A DNA stretch of 64,000 nucleotides, from contig NZ_JALJWP010000001.1 in NCBI RefSeq assembly GCF_024169245.1, forward strand, positions 1,613,501-1,677,500, in the 5' to 3' direction. Source of the DNA: Pseudomonas koreensis. GTDB taxonomy: Bacteria; Pseudomonadota; Gammaproteobacteria; Pseudomonadales; Pseudomonadaceae. A program made the translations under genes and the position numbers. Positions 9,862 to 17,179 of this stretch are shown one piece after another; within the stretch, counting starts at the first letter, position 1, and each line of letters starts with the position of its first letter. The notes under the pieces were generated by a model. It was not told the DNA's origin and made no database searches. It saw nothing but the letters and a program-made list of their open reading frames with translations.

Positions 9862-9891
9862 TTGACACATTGTTTAGGGCGCAGCTACGAT
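9862..9891 (+). promoter_or_regulatory. Candidate sigma-70 promoter for the porin gene
   Basis: TTGACA (9862-9867) and TACGAT (9886-9891) are separated by 18 bp. This predicts a start near 9898 and a leader of roughly 155 nt before the porin ATG. Confidence 0.6.
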
Positions 9892-9938
9892 TCCGCCCAA
9901 CGCCTGTGGCTAACCGCCATGACTCAAAATAAGGAGCA

Positions 9939-9972
9939 GGCCCGCCATGACTTGTCGTCGGCGGGTCTTTTT
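9939..9972 (+). promoter_or_regulatory. Terminator-like hairpin in the porin leader (possible attenuator)
   Basis: GGCCCGCC pairs with GGCGGGTC across a 13-nt loop and is followed by five T residues, between the predicted promoter and the porin gene. An AAGGAGC sequence sits just 5' of the stem, and an ATG inside the loop could start a short leader peptide. The sequence CCGCCATGACT occurs twice (9914-9924 and 9942-9952), so an alternative pairing partner exists. No known riboswitch class was recognised. Confidence 0.5.
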
Positions 9973-10055
9973 GTTTCGGGGTGAATACAAGAGTGCAAAA
10001 GCGCCGTTTCAGCCGTTCGACACAGCGCGTTTCAACCCGTAATAAGGAAAACAAA

Positions 10056-11342
10056 ATGTTGAACAAGCGAATCAGTCTGATCGCACTGGGGATGTTGAGT
10101 GCAACACAGGCCATGGCTAACGACCAGGCCGAATCCAAGGGTTTCGTTGAAGACAGCAGCCTGAAAGTGCTGCTGCGCAACGCCTACATCAATCGTGATT
10201 ACAAAGACGGTCGCCCGGACAAAGCCGAGTGGGGCCAAGCGGCGATCGGGACGTTCTCGTCCGGCTTCACCCAGGGCACTGTGGGTGTCGGTGTTGACGC
10301 CTTTGGTCTGTACGCGCTACGTCTGGACGGCGGCAAGGGTCGTACCGGCGCGCAAGGCATCGACTTCTTCAAGCAGGAAAACGACGGTCGCGCGAACCAC
10401 GACATCGCCAAGGGCGGCGCAGCGGTCAAATTCCGTTTCTCCAATACCGTGCTGACCTACGGCGACCAGATGCCGGCCCTGCCGGTACTGAGCTACGACA
10501 ACGTGCGTCTGCTGCCGGAAAGCTACACCGGTACTTTGATCACTTCCCGTGAGATCAAGGGGCTGGAGTTGAATGCCGGTCGTTTTACCGCTGAATCGCG
10601 CAAGAGCGATGAAGGCCGTGACAGCGGTGGTCTGAAATCGATCAACGTGTTGGGCGGCAGCTATCAGTTCACCGAACACTTCAAAGGCGCCCTGTACGCC
10701 TCCGACGTTGAAGACGTCTTGAAGAAACAGTACGTGAACGCCAACTACGTGATCCCGTTCAACAAGGATCAGTCGCTGACCCTCGACTTCAACGGCTATC
10801 GCACCAAGCTGGACAACTCCTATGTCCGCGAAAACGGTGTAACCGGCGACGACAACAAGATCTGGAGCCTGGCAGCCACCTTCGCCACCGGCCCGCACTC
10901 GTTCACCGTGGCGCACCAGCGTTCCACTGGCGACAGTAACCTGGGTTATGCCTACGGCGGTTATCAGAAAGATCAGGGTCGTGTCGGCGATGGTGGTAAC
11001 ACCATCTATCTGGCCAACTCCTACTGGTCGGACTTCAACGCCGAGGACGAACGCAGCTGGCAGCTGGGCTACGGCCTGGACTTCGGCGCGTTCGGCGTAC
11101 CGGGTCTGAGCTACAACTTCGCTTACGTGCGTGGCGACAACATCACCACCTCTACCAGCGAAGGCGGCACCGAGCGCGAGATCTTCAACCAGTTCAAATA
11201 CGTCGTGCAAAGTGGTCCGGCCAAAGATCTCAGCGTGAAGCTGCGCAGTTCGATCCTGCGCGTCTCGCAGAAATCCAGCGAGTACAACGTCAGCGGTAAC
11301 GAAGTGCGAGTATTCGTGGACTATCCGATCAATATCTTCTGA
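10056..11342 (+). CDS. OprD-family outer-membrane porin
   Basis: The protein is 428 residues, typical for the OprD family of substrate-specific 18-strand porins that take up amino acids and small organic acids. A signal peptide runs to about residue 22, with cleavage after ATQAMA. Mature sequence begins NDQAESKGFVEDSSLKVLLRN with the family's early NAYINRDYKDG strand. LPVLSYDNVRLLPESYTG is the conserved family region, and the C-terminus ends in an amphipathic strand with terminal Phe (VDYPINIF). The start follows AATAAGGAAAAC; an upstream in-frame ATG at 9981 would spoil the signal peptide. The substrate cannot be told from sequence. The nearby agmatine genes make a basic or amino compound possible, but that is only inference. 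Confidence 0.92.
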   Translation: MLNKRISLIALGMLSATQAMANDQAESKGFVEDSSLKVLLRNAYINRDYKDGRPDKAEWGQAAIGTFSSGFTQGTVGVGVDAFGLYALRLDGGKGRTGAQGIDFFKQENDGRANHDIAKGGAAVKFRFSNTVLTYGDQMPALPVLSYDNVRLLPESYTGTLITSREIKGLELNAGRFTAESRKSDEGRDSGGLKSINVLGGSYQFTEHFKGALYASDVEDVLKKQYVNANYVIPFNKDQSLTLDFNGYRTKLDNSYVRENGVTGDDNKIWSLAATFATGPHSFTVAHQRSTGDSNLGYAYGGYQKDQGRVGDGGNTIYLANSYWSDFNAEDERSWQLGYGLDFGAFGVPGLSYNFAYVRGDNITTSTSEGGTEREIFNQFKYVVQSGPAKDLSVKLRSSILRVSQKSSEYNVSGNEVRVFVDYPINIF

Positions 11343-11370
11343 TGATCGAAATGCTGTAAGAAAAATGAGA

Positions 11371-11398
11371 AAACCCCGATCCGTTCGGGGTTTTTTTT
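11371..11398 (+). terminator. Rho-independent terminator after the porin gene
   Basis: AACCCCGA pairs with TCGGGGTT across a 5-nt loop and is followed by a run of T residues, 30 bp after the porin stop. Confidence 0.9.
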
Positions 11399-11573
11399 CG
11401 ACGGTTTTTCAGCCGAAACCGGAAATAACCAGTGTTTTTGTCATGTAAAAGTTGTTTTCGATGCCCTGCAGGTTTCGTTTCAAACAGCACTTCAAATGCC
11501 TGAAATTCTTTCTCATGGACGCAAATTCTCCACCTAATAGATTAGGGCGTTCAACGCAGCGGAGAATCTGGTA

Positions 11574-12320
11574 ATGATCGTTTTAAACAGAGAAGTGGGC
11601 GAATCGCTACGGCGCGACAAGTTTGTCAACGTCCAGGGTGGTGACTTCAATCTCTACGGTCATTTCGCCGACTTCGTCAGACTGACCAAGAGCTGGGAAA
11701 ACATGGAGCCTGACAGCTATTACGGTCAGGCCGAAGCCGGCATGCGCTACCGTCGTTACAGCGACTTTGAATACAACCCGAAAACCCGTGAACTCAAACA
11801 ACTTGAGCACCGCGCCTATGTGCAGTCCAAAGAGAACAACGCCTATGTCGGCGGAGTCGTTCGGCACTTTCAGGATTTTTCCGAGGAAGTGATCACTTCG
11901 CCGGTGATGCGCAGCCTGATCGACACTGATTTCGAAGTGTATAAAAGCGTGCTGCCAGAAGAACTGCACGATGAGATCTGGCAGTGCCAGATCCATCAGA
12001 TCCGTATCGAGATCAAACCCGGCAAGCAGTTGGAAATCACCCCTGAAGGCATTCACTGCGACGGCTATCCGTTCAGCGGCGTGCACTTCTGGGGACGCAA
12101 TAATGTCGAGGGGGCAGAGAGTCGTTTGTACGACACCCACCAGCAGCAACTGGCGGCGACTACCTACGAGGAAATTCTCGACACCACCTACTTTCTCGAC
12201 CGTGACATGCGCCACTACGTGACCCCGGCGCGCAATACCCACACCCATGCCATGGCGTACCGGCAGATTCTGGCGATTTCCTTCTCGCGGCCCGGGACCG
12301 CTTTCGACATTGTTCGCTAA
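11574..12320 (+). CDS. 2-oxoglutarate/Fe(II) dioxygenase, IDO-like (PF10014 type)
   Basis: This 248-residue cytosolic enzyme resembles the family that includes Bacillus L-isoleucine 4-hydroxylase. The likely metal triad is His161-x-Asp163 in GIHCDGYPF and distal His214 in RHYVTPARN. The family's N-terminal segment AGMRYRRYSDFEY and the late YRQILAISFS strand with its 2-oxoglutarate-binding Arg are present. It should hydroxylate a free amino acid, using O2 and 2-oxoglutarate. GGAG precedes the ATG by 9 nt. It is the first gene of a tight run with an acetyltransferase and an AzlCD exporter, which suggests that the hydroxylated product is acetylated and/or exported. The substrate is inferred, not shown. 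Confidence 0.85.
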   Translation: MIVLNREVGESLRRDKFVNVQGGDFNLYGHFADFVRLTKSWENMEPDSYYGQAEAGMRYRRYSDFEYNPKTRELKQLEHRAYVQSKENNAYVGGVVRHFQDFSEEVITSPVMRSLIDTDFEVYKSVLPEELHDEIWQCQIHQIRIEIKPGKQLEITPEGIHCDGYPFSGVHFWGRNNVEGAESRLYDTHQQQLAATTYEEILDTTYFLDRDMRHYVTPARNTHTHAMAYRQILAISFSRPGTAFDIVR

Positions 12321-12777
12321 TCAGATCACCCCAATCGACGGCGTCGAGTGCTCGACGCCAGTGGTATTGCGCCGCGCCACGGCCAAGGATGCGCAGCGCA
12401 TGGAGCGCTTCTTCCGCCAGTTCGACGAAGTGTCGTTCTGCGATTGGCAGGACGCCAAATGCCTGCGCGGCGTGTTGATCCAGAAAACCACCACGGCTTA
12501 TCTTGCCTTCGATGTCGCGGGCGAGATCGTCGGTGCGGTGCTGGGCGGCATGCTCGGCAGTCGCGGCACGATCAATCATCTGGCCGTCAGCCCGCGCTAC
12601 CGCAGCCAGGGCGTGGGCCAGCGTCTGGTCGAAGCGGCTTCGTCCGACATGAAGCGGGTCGGGGTGCTGCGGATGTTTCTGTTCGTCGACGATGCTAACC
12701 TCGCGGGCAAGCGGTTCTGGGCCGCCCAGGGGTTTTGCGAGCCTCACGGCGAACGGACGTTTGAGAGGGATCTATGA
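12310..12777 (+). CDS. GNAT-family N-acetyltransferase
   Basis: The ~155-residue GNAT fold begins with VVLRRATAKDAQRMERFF. It has the acetyl-CoA-binding motif A as LAVSPRYRSQGVGQRLVEAA (R-x-x-G-x-G), and ends with LFVDDANLAGKRFWAAQGF. The start is uncertain: a TTG at 12310 overlaps the dioxygenase stop by 11 bp and fits the fold, whereas the ATG at 12247 would overlap it by 74 bp. The stop overlaps azlC (ATGA). The acceptor is unknown. Position between an amino acid hydroxylase and an amino acid exporter suggests an amino acid or hydroxy-amino acid substrate. Confidence 0.82.
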   Translation: MFANQITPIDGVECSTPVVLRRATAKDAQRMERFFRQFDEVSFCDWQDAKCLRGVLIQKTTTAYLAFDVAGEIVGAVLGGMLGSRGTINHLAVSPRYRSQGVGQRLVEAASSDMKRVGVLRMFLFVDDANLAGKRFWAAQGFCEPHGERTFERDL

Positions 12778-13490
12778 ATGAAAGGTCGGGCAGCGCGCCG
12801 CTGATGGTCGACCAGCAGCCGTCGCGTACGTTTGCCGAAGCCAGCCCGGTGGTCGCCGGGTACTTCACCGTGTCGTTTGTCTTCGGGCTGATGGCGGTCA
12901 ACGCTGGTTTGCCGATGTGGCTGCCGGTGGCGATGTGCTTGTTCGTGTATGCCGGCGCATCGCAATTCGCCGCGCTGGCGCTGATCTCCAGCGGTGCATC
13001 GCTGACTACGATTGTGCTGACCACGTTCCTGATCAATGCGCGGCACATGCTGATGTCGGTGTATATGGCCAAGGCTCTGCGTGCGCTGGGTTTGAGCCGC
13101 ATGGAGCGTTGGGCTTACGCCGGTGGCCTGACGGATGAATCCTTCGCTTTTCACAGCGTCAAGCTCGGCACAGGCGCGCCGGTCAATGTGCGTTATCTGA
13201 TCGGTTTCAACCTGTTCTGCCACACCTCGTGGGTGCTCGGCGGTTTGCTCGGCGCGGTCTGCGCGCAGTACGCGGCGCACCTGATCAAATATCAGCTCGA
13301 CTATGCGCTGACGGCGATGATGCTCTACGTGCTGGTTTCGCTGTGCAACACGCGCAACAAACTGATCGCCGCCGCTGCCGCCGTGGCCTGCATGGGCGCA
13401 TTGAGCCTGATCGGCAGTTCGCCCTTCAACGTATTTATCGCCACGTTTGTGGGCTGCGGAGTGGGTGTATGCCTGACCAAACGTTCCTGA
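12774..13490 (+). CDS. azlC: AzlC-family amino acid exporter, large subunit
   Basis: The 238-residue inner-membrane protein has about six to seven hydrophobic helices and the AzlC signatures ASPVVAGYFTVSFVFGLMA, VYAGASQFAALALISSG, NARHMLMSVYMAKAL and GGLTDESFAF. With AzlD it forms the two-component branched-chain amino acid exporter (LIV-E family), known for 4-azaleucine resistance in Bacillus and as BrnFE in Corynebacterium. Its start overlaps the acetyltransferase stop by 4 bp, and its stop lies inside the start of azlD, so the genes are translationally coupled. Confidence 0.92.
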   Translation: MNERSGSAPLMVDQQPSRTFAEASPVVAGYFTVSFVFGLMAVNAGLPMWLPVAMCLFVYAGASQFAALALISSGASLTTIVLTTFLINARHMLMSVYMAKALRALGLSRMERWAYAGGLTDESFAFHSVKLGTGAPVNVRYLIGFNLFCHTSWVLGGLLGAVCAQYAAHLIKYQLDYALTAMMLYVLVSLCNTRNKLIAAAAAVACMGALSLIGSSPFNVFIATFVGCGVGVCLTKRS

Positions 13491-13786
13491 TCCTGGTGGT
13501 GGTGCTGATGATGGCCGTGACCTTCCTGCCTCGCGCCTTGCCGCTGCAGATCAACACCGAGCACTGGCCGCCCTTCGTGGCGCGGGCTCTGGAATATTTG
13601 CCGGTGGCGATCGTCGCTGCGATCAGCCTCACGCCCTTGTTGATCAAGGACCGGCAGATCCAGCTCGATCGCCCGGAATTCTATGCCGCGATTCCGACGT
13701 TGCTATGTGCGTATTTCAGCAAAAACCTCTTTCTCAGTGTGGCGGTGGGGACGGCTGCGTACATTGCGCTCGGCTCGTTCATGTAG
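13469..13786 (+). CDS. azlD: AzlD-family amino acid exporter, small subunit
   Basis: This 105-residue small membrane partner of AzlC has about four helices: residues 5-22, around 45-58, and two in the last 40 residues. LPRALPLQIN and LEYLPVAIVAAISLTPLL are typical family segments. The ATG lies 22 bp inside the azlC end, the usual azlCD overlap. The last 84 bp overlap the 3' end of the convergent LysR gene. Confidence 0.9.
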   Translation: MPDQTFLILVVVLMMAVTFLPRALPLQINTEHWPPFVARALEYLPVAIVAAISLTPLLIKDRQIQLDRPEFYAAIPTLLCAYFSKNLFLSVAVGTAAYIALGSFM

Positions 13787-14629
13787 CGGCAGATCGACGA
13801 CATCGTTCAGCGCCTGGTGCGACAGCTCCGGGTTGTTAACCGCCAGGCGCACTTCGAGGAAATCCTCGAAACCGGGGAAAATCGTCAGGCCGTTTTTCTG
13901 CGCCGCTTCACGCGAAACCATGCCGACCGCGTCCATCTGCGTGATCAGCGACAGCGTCAACGTTTCACTGCACGAATAAACCATGCGCTGGCCGTTCTCG
14001 TGATTGCCTAGCCCAGCGTCGAGAAAACGCAAAAAGCTGTGGGAATACGGACAATCTTCCGCAGGACGCACCTGGAACTTGTTGCCCAGCAAGGTCAAAG
14101 GATCGTTTTCCTGACCGCAATGCGCACCGACCACCTGCACCTGCACATCCGGCAGCACGATGCTCGGCAAACCCGGTCGCTGCGGGCCGATCAACACTGC
14201 AAGGTCAAAGTCCTCGTTCTTCAGCTTGCTGAGATTTTCCATTGATTCGGCGTAGCTGAATTCCATCTGGTAATCGGGAAATACCTCGATCAGCCGGCCG
14301 ATCATGCGCCTGTTGAAGTCAGGCGACAGCGTGTTGTTCAACGCCACCTTCAACGTTCGCTGCCCCGGCACTTTCAGCGCCTCGACCTTTTCCTCCATCT
14401 GTCGCGTGGCGATCAACACTTTATCGATGTAGGGCGTGAGCTCCGTGCCTTGCGGCGTCAGCGTCAGTCCCTTGTTGGAACGGCGAAACAAGCGGAAACC
14501 GAACTGCTCTTCGACCTTGTTCAACTGTGCGGCCAACGCCTGCACGGTCAGGCACGAATGCTCGGCTGCGGCCGACAACGAGCCGGTCTGCACGATGCGC
14601 ATGAGGTTGCGTAAGGTTCTGCTATCCAT
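13703..14629 (-). CDS. LysR-family transcriptional regulator
   Basis: The 308-residue regulator has an N-terminal winged helix-turn-helix (RTLRNLMRIVQTGSLSAAAE, followed by AAQLNKVEEQFGFRLFRRSNKGLTLTPQG) and a C-terminal effector domain of the periplasmic-binding type. It is convergent to the dioxygenase-GNAT-azlCD run and overlaps azlD by 84 bp on the opposite strand. The last ~25 residues (HERAERNVRSRPHRHTEKEV) are unlike the family and probably arose by read-through into azlD. It may regulate the azlCD unit, but convergent placement is weaker evidence than the usual divergent one. Confidence 0.87.
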   Translation of the reverse strand: MDSRTLRNLMRIVQTGSLSAAAEHSCLTVQALAAQLNKVEEQFGFRLFRRSNKGLTLTPQGTELTPYIDKVLIATRQMEEKVEALKVPGQRTLKVALNNTLSPDFNRRMIGRLIEVFPDYQMEFSYAESMENLSKLKNEDFDLAVLIGPQRPGLPSIVLPDVQVQVVGAHCGQENDPLTLLGNKFQVRPAEDCPYSHSFLRFLDAGLGNHENGQRMVYSCSETLTLSLITQMDAVGMVSREAAQKNGLTIFPGFEDFLEVRLAVNNPELSHQALNDVVDLPLHERAERNVRSRPHRHTEKEVFAEIRT

Positions 14630-14879
14630 GGGTAATGCCCTCTGAAGTGGGCTGGGTATTGTTGTTTACGAAACGACCGAAACGGCGCCATATGCCGGCT
14701 ATATTCCTGCACCTGAGCATAGTTGTCGCGGGTTTAGTAGCGAATTGATTCCCCCGCCGATGGCTGGAGGCTGACAGAGGATCGGGGTTTTTGGCGGGAC
14801 GGCGGTAATAGGATTAAAAAAACGGGCAGGATTTCGATAAACGCGACTGGCTTGGTTAATCAACGCGTGACTCCATTTA

Positions 14880-14915
14880 TGTACTAATCTTTGTTAAGAA
14901 TACATATCTGTACTA
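14880..14915 (+). promoter_or_regulatory. Direct repeats upstream of the Xre/RES module (possible operator)
   Basis: TGTACTA occurs at 14880-14886 and 14909-14915, with starts 29 bp apart, roughly three helical turns, inside the AT-rich promoter region 36 bp before the antitoxin ATG. Xre antitoxins usually autorepress, so this is a plausible operator. Confidence 0.35.
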
Positions 14916-14950
14916 CGCTGCCTGCATCTACGATTTTAAGGAGGCGGCTA

Positions 14951-15358
14951 ATGCCAGCTTCATTTCCTGCAATAAATCCGCGTGAACAACTCGACGTCCC
15001 CGAGGCCGGTCGCGTTGCGTTGAAGTTCTTCTTCAACCTCATGGAACACTGGGGTTGTAATGCCGAGCAGCAACGCACCCTGCTTGGTGGCGTCGGCAAC
15101 ACCACGTTCTACAAGTACAAACACCTGCCGAACATACGTCTCCCGCACGACACCCTTGAGCGCATCTCCTACCTGATGGGCATTCACAAGGCGTTGAGCA
15201 TCATCTTCAGCAACAGTCGTGAGCGCGCTTACGCCTGGGTCAGCAGCCCGAACACGGCAGCGCCGTTCAATGGCAAAACGGCGCTGGATTACATGCTGGC
15301 GGGCAGGGTGGTCGACATCGCCGATGTGCGCCGCTACCTCGATGGAGTCCGCGGTTGA
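14951..15358 (+). CDS. Xre/MbcA/ParS-type antitoxin of a RES toxin
   Basis: The 135-residue protein has an N-terminal Xre-like helix-turn-helix (about 15-75, with LLGGVGNTTFYKYKHLP) and a C-terminal DUF2384 (toxin-binding) domain, ending NTAAPFNGKTALDYMLAGRV then DIADVRRYLDGVRG. This matches ParS/MbcA antitoxins, which bind and block RES-domain toxins and repress their own promoter. A strong AAGGAGG lies 6 nt before the ATG. The stop overlaps the TTG start of the toxin by 4 bp, the normal coupled antitoxin-toxin order. Confidence 0.92.
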   Translation: MPASFPAINPREQLDVPEAGRVALKFFFNLMEHWGCNAEQQRTLLGGVGNTTFYKYKHLPNIRLPHDTLERISYLMGIHKALSIIFSNSRERAYAWVSSPNTAAPFNGKTALDYMLAGRVVDIADVRRYLDGVRG

Positions 15359-16035
15359 AAGCGCCGGCGCTGGTCGACGTGCCATGGCCGCGCGCCTATC
15401 GTATCGTCAACAGCAGCTTCCCGCCGATTGCGCTATTTGAAGATGTCCTCGACCCCGAAGACCTCGAAGTCGCCTACGCCATCGAAGCGCTGACCAATGA
15501 TCGCTTGATCGAACAGGCCGGCGTGCTTTCCCGGGTGCGCCCCGAAGATCGCCTGTCGGGCCCCGGTTCCAGCCCAGTGATGGCCGCGTTCACTCATGTC
15601 GGCAAACGCAGCCGGTTCAGCGACGGCACCTTTGGCGTCTACTACGCTGCCAGCAGCCAGGCTGCGGCCATCGCAGAAACCTGCTATCACCAGGAACGTT
15701 TCCTCGCGTCCACCAACGAAGCGGATCTTGAGTTGACCATGCGTACTTACGTCAACCGGGTGATCAAGCCGCTGCATGACGTTCGCCATGACTTCGAACA
15801 CTTGCATCAGCCTGATCCGCAAGCTTACGGGCCATCCCAAGTGTTCGCGCGGGAGCTGCGCGACGCCGAGTCGTGGGGCTTGCTCTATAACAGCGTGAGA
15901 TTGGCGGGGCATGAATGCGTTGCGGCGTTTCGGCCCCCGGCGGTTTCGATTCCGAAGCAGGGCAAGCATTTGCGGTATGTGTGGAGTGCGAGTCAGCAGA
16001 GGATTTCGTTTGTGTTTGAGGTTAGTCAGGTCTGA
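15355..16035 (+). CDS. RES-domain toxin (NAD+-targeting)
   Basis: This is a 226-residue RES-family toxin. The family is named for conserved Arg, Glu and Ser, which fit GKRSRFSDGTFGVYYAAS (Arg), AAIAETCYHQERF (Glu) and YNSVRLAGHECVA (Ser). Characterised members either degrade NAD+ (MbcT) or ADP-ribosylate a metabolic enzyme (ParT). The start is a TTG overlapping the antitoxin stop, preceded by GGAG at 7 nt. No in-frame ATG lies near it, so low-efficiency initiation may help hold toxin below antitoxin. The gene is intact and has no sign of inactivation. Confidence 0.92.
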   Translation: MKAPALVDVPWPRAYRIVNSSFPPIALFEDVLDPEDLEVAYAIEALTNDRLIEQAGVLSRVRPEDRLSGPGSSPVMAAFTHVGKRSRFSDGTFGVYYAASSQAAAIAETCYHQERFLASTNEADLELTMRTYVNRVIKPLHDVRHDFEHLHQPDPQAYGPSQVFARELRDAESWGLLYNSVRLAGHECVAAFRPPAVSIPKQGKHLRYVWSASQQRISFVFEVSQV

Positions 16036-16113
16036 AACGCAGAAACCGTAGCGTCAACGAGGGCCGAGTGCGAACTCGTAATCAGATGGTAGCCTGAGCG
16101 TCCTGGGTGCCAG

Positions 16114-16151
16114 TGCAACACTTATGTTGCATGCGCATCAAATATGTTGCA
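16114..16151 (+). promoter_or_regulatory. Inverted and direct repeats upstream of hicAB (candidate HicB operator)
   Basis: A perfect inverted repeat TGCAACA-N4-TGTTGCA (16114-16131) is followed by a third half-site TGTTGCA (16145-16151). The TATGTTGCA copies start exactly 20 bp apart. The cluster ends 32 bp before the hicA start, where an autoregulating HicB should bind. Confidence 0.55.
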
Positions 16152-16183
16152 CATTCGCTCTACCGAAACAGCGAGTGATGCAC

Positions 16184-16366
16184 ATGAAGTACAGCGAGTT
16201 TCGGCGATGGTTGAAGGCCCAGGGCGTTGAGTTCCAAGCCGGCAAGGGCAGCCACTTCAAGGTTTCGTTGAATGGCAAATCAACTGTGTTTCCCGACCAC
16301 GGAGCCAAGGAAATGGGCGAAGGGTTGAGAAAAACGATAATAAAACAGTTGGGCCTCAAGGATTGA
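16184..16366 (+). CDS. hicA: HicA-family mRNA interferase toxin
   Basis: This 60-residue toxin has the double-stranded RNA-binding-like HicA fold. It starts MKYSEFRRWLKAQGVEF and contains the catalytic His motif GKGSHFKVSLNGKSTVFPDHGAKE, then the Lys-rich helix EGLRKTIIKQLGL. HicA cleaves mRNA in the cytosol. The start given matches the family; in-frame ATGs at 16124 and 16178 would add non-family residues. hicB follows 31 bp downstream. Confidence 0.93.
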   Translation: MKYSEFRRWLKAQGVEFQAGKGSHFKVSLNGKSTVFPDHGAKEMGEGLRKTIIKQLGLKD

Positions 16367-16397
16367 GGCTCTGCTGTACCCCATGAGAGGAAGCGTG

Positions 16398-16823
16398 ATG
16401 TTCGAATATGCCTTGGAGGTTCACGAAGAGCCGGGCAGCGTGTGGCTGACTTGTGCGGCGATTCCAGAGATGCACGCGGTCGGCGATACCCTCGGGGAAG
16501 CGTTGGCTACCGCCATCGATGCGATCGAGACAGCATTCTCCATCTATGTGGATGACCGCCGGTTGATCCCTACTGGTCATGCTGGAGAACAGGAAAACGA
16601 TGTCGTATTGCGTCTTCCTGCACTGACTGCCGCGAAGGTTGCGCTGTGGAATACGCTTTTGGAGTCCGGTGTCAGCAAAGCCGAACTGGCGCGTCGTCTT
16701 GGCGTGCAACGGCCACAGGTCGACCGGCTGGTTGATTTCCTGCATCACTCCAAGATCGAGAATGTTGAGCGTGCGTTGCAGCAGCTTGGGCGGCGTATTT
16801 CGCTTTCGGTTGAAGCTGCATAA
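16398..16823 (+). CDS. hicB: HicB-family antitoxin with helix-turn-helix domain
   Basis: The 141-residue protein has a partial RNase-H-like HicB domain (about 1-70: EYALEVHEEPGSVWLTCAAI, then GDTLGEALATAIDAIETAFS) that blocks HicA. A C-terminal Xre-type DNA-binding domain follows, with GVSKAELARRLGVQRPQVDRL as the helix-turn-helix. GAGAGG lies 7 nt before the ATG at 16398; the ATG at 16383 is less likely. The order toxin then antitoxin is normal for hicAB. The repeats upstream of hicA are its likely target. Confidence 0.93.
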   Translation: MFEYALEVHEEPGSVWLTCAAIPEMHAVGDTLGEALATAIDAIETAFSIYVDDRRLIPTGHAGEQENDVVLRLPALTAAKVALWNTLLESGVSKAELARRLGVQRPQVDRLVDFLHHSKIENVERALQQLGRRISLSVEAA

Positions 16824-16871
16824 ATTCAGCAATCGGACGTTGGAGTAAGGTAGTTGGAGGCGGAGAAAGGC

Positions 16872-17078
16872 GTGGCTGATGAGCTAGAGCAATTCCAGAC
16901 AGACTTGCTGGAATCTGTACGTCAGATGAAGTCTGGACGGGCTTCCAGTATGACGGAGGTATCGCTTTCGGCGAGTCCGGAAGCACAACAGAGCGCTGAT
17001 GTTTCACATAGCGTTTTCGAAAGCTTCGGCTTCGTAGAGCAAAGGGGACAGATCTATTTTCCTATTTCCCTCGAATAA
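16872..17078 (+). pseudogene. Remnant of an HTH-type antitoxin
   Basis: The reading frame from a GTG (68 residues, good GGAG upstream) begins ADELEQFQTDLLESVRQMKS, a pattern seen at the start of HigA/Xre-type antitoxins in proteobacteria. In those proteins it is followed by a full helix-turn-helix. Here the sequence degrades after EAQQSADVSHSVFESFGF and ends in unrelated residues, with no helix-turn-helix and no toxin partner beside it. I read it as a decayed solitary antitoxin. A short functional protein cannot be excluded. Confidence 0.5.
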
Positions 17079-17179
17079 ATGCGGCGTCACCGTGCGGCGA
17101 TGCTAGCGTTGAACACAACAGCTCCTCGCTTGCTAATGCTTCGCTATCGAGCCCTTACCCTTCTAAAGGAAAACCCGTA

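Noticed and set aside
10317..11210. 297-codon open frame on the - strand
   Set aside because: Antisense to the OprD-family porin; Val/Gly-rich with no motif.
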